Numbered from the stretch's first letter, positions 17,103 to 25,982 are shown. The stretch is DNA of 64,000 nucleotides from Spectribacter hydrogenoxidans (GCF_031846275.1 NZ_JAVRIB010000008.1:107920-171919); one strand, 5' to 3'. The notes: a model not told the origin generated them from the letters alone. Numbers and translations are program-made.

Positions 17103-17114
17103 GAACAATTGTTC
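17103..17114. promoter_or_regulatory. Perfect palindrome GAACAATTGTTC upstream of fadB; spacer 16863-17306
   Basis: The 444-base spacer between the divergent phasin and fadB genes contains GAACAATTGTTC, a 12-base perfect dyad flanked by AT-rich sequence, of the size bound by TetR/GntR-type dimers. Closer to fadB, ATAC-N6-GTAT at about 17195-17208 is a second, weaker dyad. No coding sequence was found in the spacer. Confidence 0.5.
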
Positions 17115-17306
17115 AATTAGATGCGCCTGGTCGGACGCGAATGCTGATCTCGCCGGCCGTATTCGGTTGGGGCCCTGATTGTGTGCGCTGCTGCAATACG
17201 CTACAGTATGGTCTGTAAAAAAGTATCACCATAAGACCCGTATAAGTCGGGTCCGCCCGGCGCCTGATCGCCCGGTTATCCATACAGACTCGCGGGAGAC
17301 GCAATC

Positions 17307-19451
17307 ATGGTCTATGAGGGATCGAAACTGTCGGTCACGCTGGCCGACGGTATCGCCGATTTGCGGTTCGACGCCGCCGACGAATCCGTCAACAAGTTCG
17401 ATGCCGCCACCGTGCGCGAGCTCGGCGAAGCCGCCGCGGCGCTCAAGCGGGCCGACGGTCTGCAGGGTGTGGTGGTGACCAGCGGCAAGCCGGTATTCAT
17501 CGTCGGCGCCGACATCACCGAATTCGGCGAGATGTTCAAGCAGTCGGACGACGAATTCCTGGCAGGCATGAAGGCATCGAACGACGTCTTCAATGCGATC
17601 GAGGACCTCGGCGTGCCCACGGTGACCGCCATCAACGGGCTGGCGCTGGGCGGCGGTTTTGAGATGTGTCTGGCCACCGATTATCGCGTGATGGGGCAGT
17701 CCGCGCAGATCGGTTTTCCTGAGGTGAAGCTCGGCATCATTCCGGGGTTCGGCGGCACCGTGCGCTTCCCGCGCCTGGTGGGTGCCGACAACGCGGTGGA
17801 ATGGATCTGTACCGGCAGCCAGAACGGTGCCGATGCGGCCCTGAAGCTGGGCGCCGTGGATGCGGTGGTGGCGGATGATCAGGTCGAGACCGCTGCCCGC
17901 GATCTGCTGGCCAAGGCGATCGCCGGGGGCTTCGACTGGCAGGCCCGCAACGCCCAGAAGAGGGCGGCGCTGGGTCTGAACCAGGTCGAGGCGATGATGT
18001 CGTTTGAGACCGCCAAGGGTTATGTCGCGCAGCAGTCCAAGGGCCAGTACCCGGCCCCGGTGGAAGCGGTCAAGCGCATCCAGGCGGCGGCCGGCATGAC
18101 TCGCGACGACGCGCTCGCCGAAGAGGGCAAGGGTTTCCTCGCGGTGGCCCGCACGCCGGAAGCGGACGCCCTGATCGGGCTGTTCCTCAACGACCAGCTG
18201 ATCAAGCGCAAGAACAAGGGGCACGGCAAGATTGCGCGGGATGTCAATCAGGCGGCCGTTCTCGGCGCCGGTATCATGGGCGGCGGCATCGCCTATCAGT
18301 CGGCGCTCAAGGGCGTGCCGATCACCATGAAGGATATCGCCGAGAATGCGCTGCAGCAGGGTCTCGACGAGGCGGCCAAGCACTTCGACAAGCGCGTTTC
18401 CCGCGGCAAGATGGACACCGCCAAGATGGCCGCCGGCATGGGTCGTATCCGGCCGACGCTGTCCTACGCCGAATTCGGCAACGTGGACGTGGTGATCGAG
18501 GCGGTCACCGAGAATCCCAAGATCAAGACATCAGTGCTTGCAGAAACCGAGGAGGCGGTCGGCGAGAACGCCGTGATTGCCTCCAACACGTCGTCGATCT
18601 CGATCGACGAGCTGGCGGCCGGACTCAAGCGGCCCGCCAACTTCCTCGGCATGCACTTCTTCAACCCGGTGCATGCGATGCCGCTGGTGGAAGTGGTCAA
18701 GGGGGAAAAGAGTTCCGATGAAGCCGTCGCCACGGTGGTGGCGTATGCCGCCAAGCTGGGCAAGACCCCGATCGTGGTCAACAACTGCCCCGGCTTCCTG
18801 GTCAACCGCATCCTGTTCCCGTACTTCTTCGGGTTTCAGGCGCTGGTGTCCGGCGGTGTGGATTTCGCCCGCATCGACAAGGTGATGGAAAAGTTCGGCT
18901 GGCCCATGGGTCCCGCCTACCTGTCCGACGTGGTGGGCATGGATACATCGCAGCATGTCGAGGAAGTTCTGGCCGCGGGCTACCCGGACCGAATGAAGGC
19001 GCAGTCGCAATCCTCCCTGGACGTGATGGTCGAGGCGGGCCGGTATGGCCAAAAGACCGGCTCCGGTTACTACAAGTACGAGCAGGACAAGAAGGGCAAG
19101 CCGAAGAAAACCGTGGACGAGGCCGCCTACGAACTGGTGGCGAAGGTCCAACCGGATGGCAGCCGCGAGGCCGGTGATGACGAGATCATCGAACGCATGA
19201 TGATTCCGATGATCATCGAGGCGGCCCGCTGTCTCGAAGAAGGTATCGTCGCCACCCCCAATGAACTGGACATGGGACTGGTGCTGGGCGTCGGCTTCCC
19301 GCCGTTCCGGGGCGGGGCGCTGAAGTACGCCGATCGCCTGGGTCTGGCGCACGTGGTCGAGCGCGCGGACGCCTATGCCGAACTCGGCAAGCTCTACGAG
19401 CCGACCGCGCGAATGCGCAAGATGGCGGACAAGGGTGAGACCTACTACTAA
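17307..19451 (+). CDS. fadB: Fatty acid oxidation complex alpha subunit (enoyl-CoA hydratase / 3-hydroxyacyl-CoA dehydrogenase)
   Basis: A 714-residue FadB-type multifunctional enzyme. N-terminal crotonase domain: oxyanion loop in PVFIVGADITEF, catalytic glutamates within ALGGGFEMCLATDYRV and FPEVKLGIIPGFGGT. From about residue 310 the NAD-binding dehydrogenase domain starts with AVLGAGIMGGGIAYQSALKG; the catalytic histidine is in MHFFNPVHAMPLVEVVKG; the C-terminal domain contains NRILFPYFF and DMGLVLGVGFPPFRGG. It hydrates enoyl-CoA and oxidises the product in the beta-oxidation cycle, in an alpha2beta2 complex with FadA encoded 100 bases downstream. GGGAGAC precedes the ATG. Confidence 0.95.
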   Translation: MVYEGSKLSVTLADGIADLRFDAADESVNKFDAATVRELGEAAAALKRADGLQGVVVTSGKPVFIVGADITEFGEMFKQSDDEFLAGMKASNDVFNAIEDLGVPTVTAINGLALGGGFEMCLATDYRVMGQSAQIGFPEVKLGIIPGFGGTVRFPRLVGADNAVEWICTGSQNGADAALKLGAVDAVVADDQVETAARDLLAKAIAGGFDWQARNAQKRAALGLNQVEAMMSFETAKGYVAQQSKGQYPAPVEAVKRIQAAAGMTRDDALAEEGKGFLAVARTPEADALIGLFLNDQLIKRKNKGHGKIARDVNQAAVLGAGIMGGGIAYQSALKGVPITMKDIAENALQQGLDEAAKHFDKRVSRGKMDTAKMAAGMGRIRPTLSYAEFGNVDVVIEAVTENPKIKTSVLAETEEAVGENAVIASNTSSISIDELAAGLKRPANFLGMHFFNPVHAMPLVEVVKGEKSSDEAVATVVAYAAKLGKTPIVVNNCPGFLVNRILFPYFFGFQALVSGGVDFARIDKVMEKFGWPMGPAYLSDVVGMDTSQHVEEVLAAGYPDRMKAQSQSSLDVMVEAGRYGQKTGSGYYKYEQDKKGKPKKTVDEAAYELVAKVQPDGSREAGDDEIIERMMIPMIIEAARCLEEGIVATPNELDMGLVLGVGFPPFRGGALKYADRLGLAHVVERADAYAELGKLYEPTARMRKMADKGETYY

Positions 19452-19454
19452 GTT

Positions 19455-19531
19455 TCAAGTTTCACGTTTCGAGTGACGTCGGAATCGGTTTCGGAGCCGC
19501 ATTCCCGAAACCGGAAACACGAAACTCGCAA
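19455..19531. repeat. Long imperfect inverted repeat between fadB and fadA
   Basis: The intergenic segment holds CGGTTTCGG (19486-19494) and its exact complement CCGAAACCG (19505-19513), ten bases apart. Outside them AGTTTCACGTTTC-like and GAAACACGAAACT-like arms pair imperfectly (11 of 13). GTTTC/GAAAC units repeat several times. It could be an RNA hairpin that sets the FadB:FadA ratio, or a mobile palindromic repeat; GAAAC...GTTTC units also resemble PsrA-type operators. Confidence 0.5.
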
Positions 19532-19533
19532 CT

Positions 19534-19550
19534 GCTTTACGGAGTAAAGC
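19534..19550 (+). promoter_or_regulatory. Hairpin enclosing the fadA ribosome-binding site
   Basis: GCTTTAC-GGA-GTAAAGC is a perfect 7-bp stem with a three-base loop; the GGAG Shine-Dalgarno for fadA (ATG 19552) is in the loop and first stem base. If the stem forms in mRNA, initiation at fadA would be limited unless melted by ribosomes or temperature. Confidence 0.5.
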
Positions 19551-19551
19551 C

Positions 19552-20712
19552 ATGCAAGATGTAGTCATCGTCGACGCGGTCCGCAGCGCCATGGGCCGTT
19601 CCAAGGGCGGCATGTTCCGCAACGTGCGGGCCGAAACGCTGTCGGCCGATCTGATCAAGGCATTGCTGGCCCGCAACGAGGCGGTCGAGCCGGATGCCGT
19701 CGAGGACGTGATCTGGGGTTGTGTGCAGCAGACCCTGGAACAGGGTTTCAACATCGCCCGCAACGCCGCGCTGCTGGCGGGCCTGCCGCACGAGGTGCCC
19801 GGGCAGACGGTCAACCGGCTGTGCGGTTCGTCGATGCAGGCCATCCATACCGCCGCCGGGGCTATCCAGAGCGGTCATGATGGCGTGTATATCTGTGGCG
19901 GGGTCGAGCACATGGGCCATGTGCCGATGACCCACGGCATCGACTTTAACCCGCAGCTGGCCCGCTACACCGCCAAGGCCGCCGGCATGATGGGCCTGAC
20001 CGCCGAGATGCTTGGCACCATGCACAATGTCACGCGCGAAGCGCAGGATGCGTTCGCGGTGCAGTCGCATCAGCGGGCGCATCAGGCCAACCAGGACGGC
20101 AGCTTTGCCGACGAGATCGTGCCGATAGCCGGGCATGATGCCAATGGCTTTGCGCAGCAATGCGATGCCGACGAAGTGGTGCGGGCCGATGCCAACGTGG
20201 AATCCCTGGCCGCCCTGCGGCCCGCTTTCAATCCGAAAGGGTCGGTGACCGCGGGCAACGCCTCGGCCATTTCCGACGGCGCCGCAGCGGTCCTGGTGAT
20301 GTCCGCCGACAAGGCCAGGGCCCTGGGCCTGACCCCGATGGCCCGCATCCGCGGCATGGCAGTGGCCGGTTGCGACCCCTCGATCATGGGCCGCGGTCCG
20401 GTCCCGGCCAGCAAGAAGGCGCTGGAACGGGCCGGTGTGTCGTTGGCCGACATCGACTACTTCGAACTCAACGAAGCTTTTGCTGCCCAGAGCCTGGCGG
20501 TCCTGCGCGAGATGCAGCTCGAGGATCGCCAGGATGCGATCAACATCCGCGGCGGCGCCATTGCGCTGGGGCATCCGCTGGGCACGTCCGGTGCCCGTAT
20601 CACCGGCGCGCTGGCGCACATTCTCCAGGACAAGGATGCGGATCTCGGCCTGGCCACGATGTGCATCGGCATGGGGCAGGGCATTGCCACCGTGATCGAA
20701 CGCATGAACTGA
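19552..20712 (+). CDS. fadA: Acetyl-CoA C-acyltransferase (3-ketoacyl-CoA thiolase, FadA)
   Basis: A 386-residue thiolase, beta subunit of the fatty acid oxidation complex, which cleaves 3-ketoacyl-CoA to acetyl-CoA and a shortened acyl-CoA. The acyl-accepting cysteine is Cys91 in NRLCGSSMQAIH; the catalytic His is in ALGHPLGTSGAR and the second Cys in TMCIGMGQG; NEAFAAQSLA is the usual thiolase segment. Size and layout match FadA (387 residues) of E. coli rather than other thiolases. It is the second gene of a fadBA operon and is followed by a strong terminator. Confidence 0.95.
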   Translation: MQDVVIVDAVRSAMGRSKGGMFRNVRAETLSADLIKALLARNEAVEPDAVEDVIWGCVQQTLEQGFNIARNAALLAGLPHEVPGQTVNRLCGSSMQAIHTAAGAIQSGHDGVYICGGVEHMGHVPMTHGIDFNPQLARYTAKAAGMMGLTAEMLGTMHNVTREAQDAFAVQSHQRAHQANQDGSFADEIVPIAGHDANGFAQQCDADEVVRADANVESLAALRPAFNPKGSVTAGNASAISDGAAAVLVMSADKARALGLTPMARIRGMAVAGCDPSIMGRGPVPASKKALERAGVSLADIDYFELNEAFAAQSLAVLREMQLEDRQDAINIRGGAIALGHPLGTSGARITGALAHILQDKDADLGLATMCIGMGQGIATVIERMN

Positions 20713-20738
20713 TCGCCGAGCGGGTTATCGGCGGCATG

Positions 20739-20777
20739 AAAAAGCCCGCATGGCAGCAGATGCCATGCGGGCTTTTT
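20739..20777. terminator. Bidirectional terminator between fadA and sulP
   Basis: A perfect 17-base stem (AAAAAGCCCGCATGGCA and its complement) with loop GCAGA, ending in TTTTT on both strands. It serves rightward fadA (stop 20712) and leftward sulP (stop 20798). Confidence 0.93.
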
Positions 20778-20797
20778 CGTTTCCGCCTGGCCGGTAC

Positions 20798-22435
20798 TTA
20801 TCCCGGCTGCGGCACGGCGCCGGCCGGCGGATCGTCGAGTTCGGCGATCGCGGTACGCAGCGCCGCCACCCGGTCCGTGAACCAGTGGTCGGTCGGCACC
20901 AACTGGGTGACGTCGAGTGCTGCCAGCACGTTCTGGACTTCCTGGTTGGCACCGGTGATGAACAGCGATCGGCCGTAATCGTTGGCGTCTTCGGCGATCG
21001 TCTCCACGGCCTTGGCTGCGGAAACATCCAGATGCGGCACATGGGAAAAGTCCATGATCACCACGCTGGTCTCGTTCGAGGAACGTTCCCGTACATGGTG
21101 GCCAAGGTCGGCGGCGGCGCCGAAGCTCAGCGGGCCGGAGAAGTCGAATAGCATCACCCGGCCGCCGGCGGATTTCAGCAGATCCGCCGTCTCTGCATCA
21201 TTCACATCATCCGTGTCCGACTCCAGAGACGCCAGCTGCAGGTCCGCGATTTCCTTGACGAAGGCCAGAGCCGCCAGCACCACGCCCACGGCAACGGCCG
21301 TAATCAGGTCCACGAACACGGTCAGACCCAGCACGAGTGCCATCAGCACCAGGTCCCAGCGAGGTCCACGGTGCGCGTGCATCAGATAGCGCCAGTCAAT
21401 GATGTCGTAACCCACCTTGATCAGAATGCCCGCCAGCACGGCGTGCGGAATCTGGGAGGCCAGTGGGCTCAGTACCAGCACGATCGCCAGCAGCAGCACG
21501 GCATGGGTCATGCCCGAAATCTTGGTGCTGCCGCCGGTCCGGATATTGACCACCGTGCGCATGGTGGCGCCGGCACCCGGAATGGCGCCGAAAAAGCCGG
21601 CTACCGTATTGCCAATGCCCTGGCCGATGAGCTCCCGGTTCGAGTCGTGCCGTTCCCGGGTCATATTGTCGGCCACCAAGGAGGTCAGCAGGCTGTCGAT
21701 ACCGCACAGGACGGCCAGGATGATGGCGGCCTCCAGCACGACAAAAAGCGAATCCTGGGTCAGCGACGGGATGATGAAATCGGGCAGTCCGGTGGGGATA
21801 TCGCCCAGTACCGGTGCTGCCGGCAGCACCAGTCCGGCCAGGGTGCAGATGATCAGGGCCGCCAGTGGACCCGGCAGGAACTTGCCCAGCTTCGCGGGCC
21901 AAGTGAACACGATTGCCAGCGTTGCCGCCCCCAGGGCAAACGCCGACAGATTGGGCGACATGAGAGCCCCCGGCACCGCCGCCATGGCGGGAATGGTACC
22001 GGTGTCGGCCGGTTCGTGACCCAGTAGCCGGGACAATTGCAGGGCGATGATGATGCAGCCGATGCCGCTCATGAAACCGGAAACCACCGGATACGGCACC
22101 AGCCGGATGTAGCGGCCCAGCCCCAGCACGCCCATGACAACCAGCATGCCGCCGGCCAGCACCACGCTGGTGAACACCAGCGTCGGGTTGTCGGCGAGGC
22201 TGGCGTAGAGGCCGGCGAACACTACCACCATGGGGCCTGTGGGGCCCGAGACCTGGGGCCCGGTGCCGCCGAACAGCGAGGCGAAGAACCCCACCAGGAT
22301 GGCGCCCCAGAGACCGGCGATCGGCCCGGCCCCCGACGCCTCGCCGAACGCCAGTGCCAGCGGCAGGGCTACGATGCCGGCGGTCACGCCGCCGAACAGG
22401 TCGCCCTTGAGATTGCTCGTGTCCAGAAAGGCCAT
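20798..22435 (-). CDS. SulP-family anion transporter with STAS domain
   Basis: A 545-residue SulP (SLC26-like) transporter. The membrane domain begins GDLFGGVTAGIVALPLALAF and has SGPTGPMVVVFAGLYA and GNTVAGFFGAIPGAGATMRT, typical of the family; about 12-14 segments run to residue ~400. Residues about 430-530 are a cytosolic STAS domain (VVIMDFSHVPHLDVSAAKAV). Substrates in the family include sulfate, bicarbonate and other anions. Being 23 bases downstream of a beta-carbonic anhydrase suggests bicarbonate uptake (BicA/SbtA-like role) in an organism with a Calvin cycle; this is inference. The two genes probably share a promoter. Confidence 0.9.
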   Translation of the reverse strand: MAFLDTSNLKGDLFGGVTAGIVALPLALAFGEASGAGPIAGLWGAILVGFFASLFGGTGPQVSGPTGPMVVVFAGLYASLADNPTLVFTSVVLAGGMLVVMGVLGLGRYIRLVPYPVVSGFMSGIGCIIIALQLSRLLGHEPADTGTIPAMAAVPGALMSPNLSAFALGAATLAIVFTWPAKLGKFLPGPLAALIICTLAGLVLPAAPVLGDIPTGLPDFIIPSLTQDSLFVVLEAAIILAVLCGIDSLLTSLVADNMTRERHDSNRELIGQGIGNTVAGFFGAIPGAGATMRTVVNIRTGGSTKISGMTHAVLLLAIVLVLSPLASQIPHAVLAGILIKVGYDIIDWRYLMHAHRGPRWDLVLMALVLGLTVFVDLITAVAVGVVLAALAFVKEIADLQLASLESDTDDVNDAETADLLKSAGGRVMLFDFSGPLSFGAAADLGHHVRERSSNETSVVIMDFSHVPHLDVSAAKAVETIAEDANDYGRSLFITGANQEVQNVLAALDVTQLVPTDHWFTDRVAALRTAIAELDDPPAGAVPQPG

Positions 22436-22458
22436 CGAATCGTCTCCGTATCGCGGAA

Positions 22459-23115
22459 TCAGTCGGTGCCCGTGTTACCGCGCAGACTGGCGTAGGCCCG
22501 GTCCAGCGGCTCGAACGCATCGTGGTCCGGGTTGTAGGCAGTGATGCCGCCGCTGCCGATATCGTAGACCCAGGCATGCAGGCGTATGCGTTTGGCGGCC
22601 AGTCTCGCCGCCACCGCGGGATGGGTGCGCAGGTGCTGCAGCTGGACCAGCGTGTTCTGCTCGACCACGCGAGCAAGACGCGCGACATCGTCCAGGTCCG
22701 GATGGTTCTGCCGTACCGTGTTGACGGCGGCGTGGCAGTGGGTCAGCCACTGACGCATTTGGGGGAACTCGGTAAGTATTTCCGGGGCCAGCACGCCGGT
22801 CATGGCGCCGCAGCCGGAATGGCCGCAGACGATGACGTCGCGCACGTTCAGCGCGCCCACCGCGTATTCCACCGACGCCGCCGTGCCCTCGGCGCCGCCG
22901 CCGCCATACGGCGGCACGATGTTGCCGGCATTGCGGCAGATGAACAGGTCGCCGGGATCGGCGCCCGTGATCAGGCTCGGATCGATACGCGAGTCCGCGC
23001 AGGTAATGAAAAGCGTTTCCGGTGCTTGGCCGCCAGCCAGCTCCGCGAACAGTTCGCGGTATTCGGCGAAGCGCTCCCCCTGGAAGCGTTCGATGCCGTC
23101 GAGAAGCTTGTCCAT
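22459..23115 (-). CDS. Beta-carbonic anhydrase
   Basis: A 218-residue beta-class carbonic anhydrase, interconverting CO2 and bicarbonate in the cytosol. Zinc ligands are Cys39, His99 and Cys102, in ITCADSRIDP and VIVCGHSGCGAM; the catalytic dyad Asp41-Arg43 lies in CADSR. The C-terminal half (VYDIGSGGITAYN) is standard. It is the first gene of a leftward pair with sulP and divergent from a LysR regulator over an inverted repeat at 23184-23204, so likely a regulated inorganic-carbon supply unit. Confidence 0.94.
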   Translation of the reverse strand: MDKLLDGIERFQGERFAEYRELFAELAGGQAPETLFITCADSRIDPSLITGADPGDLFICRNAGNIVPPYGGGGAEGTAASVEYAVGALNVRDVIVCGHSGCGAMTGVLAPEILTEFPQMRQWLTHCHAAVNTVRQNHPDLDDVARLARVVEQNTLVQLQHLRTHPAVAARLAAKRIRLHAWVYDIGSGGITAYNPDHDAFEPLDRAYASLRGNTGTD

Positions 23116-23183
23116 GACGAAAACCCCTGGTCGGGAAAACGATTAGCCCGCAAGACTAGGCAACATCAGGCAATCGCGTAAGA

Positions 23184-23204
23184 CATAAGTTCTGATAAAT
23201 TATG
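23184..23204. promoter_or_regulatory. LysR-type operator CATAA-N11-TTATG
   Basis: Between carbonic anhydrase and the LysR gene is a perfect CATAA-N11-TTATG dyad, the T-N11-A format recognised by LysR-type regulators, in the AT-rich part of the spacer. It is 33 bases before the lysR start and 69 bases from the carbonic anhydrase start. Confidence 0.65.
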
Positions 23205-23236
23205 ATAGTAAAACACGATCACCTCGGAGTTGCCGC

Positions 23237-24184
23237 TTGGCCGAACCCACCATCAAGCAACTGCGCTGCTTCGCGGCAGTCGCCGAGCAGGGTAGCGTGC
23301 GTCGCGCCGCCCTGCGGCTGGGGGTAAGCCAGCCCACGCTGACGGCACAGCTCTCCGCGCTGGAGACGGCGCTGGGGCTGTCACTGGTGGAGCGCTCGCG
23401 CGCCGGCGTTCTGGTAACGGCACTGGGGCGATCCCTGTTGCCGCATGTGGAGCGATTGCTGCGCGAAAGCCGGGAGATCATCAACTTCGCTCGGGAGGCA
23501 GCGGAATCACCCTCGGCCACACACCGGCTGGGCGTGTTGCCCACTCTGGGGCCGTACCTGCTGCCGGACGTGATTCCGGAACTGCATGCGCGTTTCCCGG
23601 CCCTGCGCATCTTCGTCAAGGAGGATGGGCCGCGTGAGCTCGAGGCCGGACTGGTGGACGGGCAGTACGATCTGATCCTCGCGTCATCGCCGCTGGAGAA
23701 TCGCGACATGGCCTCCGCTCCGCTGTTCAGCGAGCCGCTATACCTGGTGTCGGCGCCGGATCATCCGCTGGCGGATCTCGATCGCGTGCGGCCGGCGGAT
23801 TGCGTCGGTCAGAATTTCCTGGTGATCGAGGAGCGTCATCGTTCCTTTCTGCGGGTTCAGGGGGTGGCCCGCGATTACGGCTTCCGTCTGATGCGGGATT
23901 TCGAGGGCACCAGTCTGGATACCCTGCGTCAGATGATCGGTACCGGCCTGGGGGTGTCGTTTCTGCCGTCGCTTTATATCCGCTCGGAGATTGGTCCGCG
24001 CCACGACGTGATCCGGCTCGAGGCCGGTTTCGAGACGCCGCGCCGTGACATCGTGCTGGCCTGGCGGCCGCGTTCGGCCCAGCGTCACTGGTACCAGCAG
24101 CTTGCCACCATCATTCGGCAGATCTGCGCCCGGGATCTGGTCGGTCATGTCGCGGTGGCGGACGGGCCGCGGGACGTCGCCTGA
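23237..24184 (+). CDS. LysR-family transcriptional regulator, likely of the carbonic anhydrase-SulP pair
   Basis: A 315-residue LysR regulator, beginning with TTG at 23237 after CGGAG. The DNA-binding domain (IKQLRCFAAVAEQGSVRRAA, LGVSQPTLTAQLSALE) is followed by a substrate-binding domain with LGVLPTLGPYLLPDVIPELH, in the OxyR/CysB-like style. No OxyR redox cysteine pair is visible: the loop reads LVIEERHRSFLR where OxyR has Cys. Its position, divergent from the carbonic anhydrase gene over a T-N11-A dyad, suggests it controls inorganic-carbon uptake, in analogy with CcmR/CmpR, and itself. Confidence 0.85.
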   Translation: MAEPTIKQLRCFAAVAEQGSVRRAALRLGVSQPTLTAQLSALETALGLSLVERSRAGVLVTALGRSLLPHVERLLRESREIINFAREAAESPSATHRLGVLPTLGPYLLPDVIPELHARFPALRIFVKEDGPRELEAGLVDGQYDLILASSPLENRDMASAPLFSEPLYLVSAPDHPLADLDRVRPADCVGQNFLVIEERHRSFLRVQGVARDYGFRLMRDFEGTSLDTLRQMIGTGLGVSFLPSLYIRSEIGPRHDVIRLEAGFETPRRDIVLAWRPRSAQRHWYQQLATIIRQICARDLVGHVAVADGPRDVA

Positions 24185-24282
24185 TGGTCGGCGACGCGCG
24201 ACAGGATGCGAGTCCCGGCTTTCCCCGCTACGCTGTGCCTGTGGCCGTTGCAATAGTGCAGTCGGCAATCTCTGATCAGGTG

Positions 24283-25239
24283 ATGAGACACGCGATGCGC
24301 TTATTTCCGACGCTGCCGCTACTTACCGGACTCTGGCTCGTACTCGGGATGTTCGGCACTGCATGGGCCCAGTCCGGGGAGGTAGCGGCGCCCGAGTCGG
24401 CCGAGACAGTCAGCGACGATACCCGGCCGCAATCCACCTATGATTTGATTACCGCGCCGGCGGAAGATCCCGGGGGCATCGACGCCAACCTGGCGGCGAC
24501 CCGAACCGTGGATGGTCCGCTTGCCCGCCGTGTCTATCGATCGCCGGGAGACGGGTCACCGGAGGCAGTGCTCGACGCCATCGCGGATGATCTGCGCGAG
24601 TCCGGCTTCGAAATTCTGTTCCGCTGTGCCGACGAGGCCTGTGGCGGTCCTGCCTTCCTGCAGGCCAGCCCGGGAGGGCGGCATGACGCGGAGCGCTTCA
24701 TTCTGGATGCCGGTGCGGTCGGCTATCTGGCGGCACGCCATGCCCGGCCCGGCGGCGATCGATTCGTCGCGGTCCAGAGCAGCGTCTCGGCGGCCGGTGA
24801 GGGCGTGTTCACGCTGGTGGACGTGATTGACGCCAGCCCCCGCGAACTTTCGGCCATCACCGTGGATGCCGAGGAAATGGGCCGCCGGCTGGACGAGCAA
24901 GGCCGGGTGGCGTTGTACGGCATCTATTTCGATACTAACAGTGCCCGCTTGCGCGATGCTTCCAATCCCACGCTGACTGAAATCGGCAAGCTGATGCGCC
25001 AACGCCCCGACCTGCGGCTGCTGGTGGTCGGCCATACCGATACCCGCGGGGAATTCGACTACAACATCGATCTGTCACGGCAGCGGGCCGAGGCCGTGGT
25101 CCAGGCGCTGACCAGCGATCAGGGTGTGGCCCGCAGCCGCCTCAAGCCCTGGGGCGTGGGTTTTACCTCGCCGGCAGCCAGTAACAGCGATGCCGATGGC
25201 CGGTCACGCAACCGCCGGGTTGAGCTGGTGGTCTGGTAG
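24283..25239 (+). CDS. OmpA-family protein with DUF4892-like N-terminal domain
   Basis: About 318 residues. A signal peptide (LFPTLPLLTGLWLVLGMFGT, ending AWA-QS) directs export. Residues about 75-190 (LARRVYRSPGDGSPEAVLDA, then EILFRCADEACGG) resemble DUF4892. The C-terminal OmpA domain has IYFDTNSARLRDAS, VVGHTDTRGEFDYN, LSRQRAEAV and NRRVELVVW, the peptidoglycan-binding signature. It probably ties the outer membrane to the cell wall. Start uncertain: ATG 24283 or ATG 24295; the longer open frame back to 24184 overlaps the lysR stop and looks non-native. Confidence 0.82.
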   Translation: MRHAMRLFPTLPLLTGLWLVLGMFGTAWAQSGEVAAPESAETVSDDTRPQSTYDLITAPAEDPGGIDANLAATRTVDGPLARRVYRSPGDGSPEAVLDAIADDLRESGFEILFRCADEACGGPAFLQASPGGRHDAERFILDAGAVGYLAARHARPGGDRFVAVQSSVSAAGEGVFTLVDVIDASPRELSAITVDAEEMGRRLDEQGRVALYGIYFDTNSARLRDASNPTLTEIGKLMRQRPDLRLLVVGHTDTRGEFDYNIDLSRQRAEAVVQALTSDQGVARSRLKPWGVGFTSPAASNSDADGRSRNRRVELVVW

Positions 25240-25259
25240 CAGGGAGACCGGCTGGCAGG

Positions 25260-25982
25260 TCAGTTGAGGCTGAACTCGATCGGCACGACCAACTCGATCC
25301 GGTTCCGGCGCAGATCATCCGGCATGGCTGGCAACGGCTGGGCCCGGTCGAGCAGGGCCTCGACCTCGCGATCGAGCAGGGCGATCCCGGAACTCTCCAG
25401 GATGCGGTACTCGAGGATGTTGCCTTCGCGATCGACCACGAAGTAGATCCGCACCACGCCCTCATCGCCACGTTGCCGGGCCTGTTCCGGATACTGCTTG
25501 TTGTCCGACAGCCAGCCCCGGACCGTGTCGATGTAGGCTTCGGTGGGGTCGCCGCCGCCGCGGGCCGTCTCGCTGGATTCCGGCGTTGGCGGCGCGTCGG
25601 GGGTTATGGTGAGTGCCTCGACGGTTTCCGTGGGAGCCGTGGGGTCCGCCGTCTCCGCGGTGGCGCGGTCGGCCGCCGTCGCGGCGAGTACGTCCTGCTC
25701 TTCGGCCTCGGGCACCGAGTTGTCGCGGGTCGGAACCTCCGCCACGTCGGGCGCCGGCATATCGGGCTCGACCGCTTCGACTGATTCCGGCGCCGGGGCA
25801 GGGGCGGTGCTCATTGCATCCCCCAGCGATTCCAGGTTGATTGCCACGCCCTGTTCGCTCGGTACCAGGGCGCTGGGTGAAGTTGGCACCAGGGCCATGA
25901 TCAGCGCGGCAATACCGGCATGGAGCAGGGCGGCCAGCAGGGCGGCGCCCAGCCAGTGCCGGCGCAGTGGCAATGCCGTCAT
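25260..25982 (-). CDS. tonB: TonB-family energy transducer
   Basis: A 240-residue protein with an N-terminal membrane anchor (LGAALLAALLHAGIAALIMA), a long Pro/Glu/Ala-rich periplasmic spacer (about residues 55-150) and a C-terminal TonB domain (YPEQARQRGDEGVVRIYFVV, ILESSGIALLDREVEALL, VPIEFSLN). It passes proton-motive energy from ExbB/ExbD to outer membrane transporters. Last gene of the operon, overlapping the preceding exbD by four bases. No TonB-dependent receptor is in the window. Confidence 0.92.
   Translation of the reverse strand: MTALPLRRHWLGAALLAALLHAGIAALIMALVPTSPSALVPSEQGVAINLESLGDAMSTAPAPAPESVEAVEPDMPAPDVAEVPTRDNSVPEAEEQDVLAATAADRATAETADPTAPTETVEALTITPDAPPTPESSETARGGGDPTEAYIDTVRGWLSDNKQYPEQARQRGDEGVVRIYFVVDREGNILEYRILESSGIALLDREVEALLDRAQPLPAMPDDLRRNRIELVVPIEFSLN

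Noticed and set aside
23237..24184. OxyR identity of the LysR regulator
   Set aside because: The overall style is OxyR-like, but the redox cysteine in the regulatory loop is absent.
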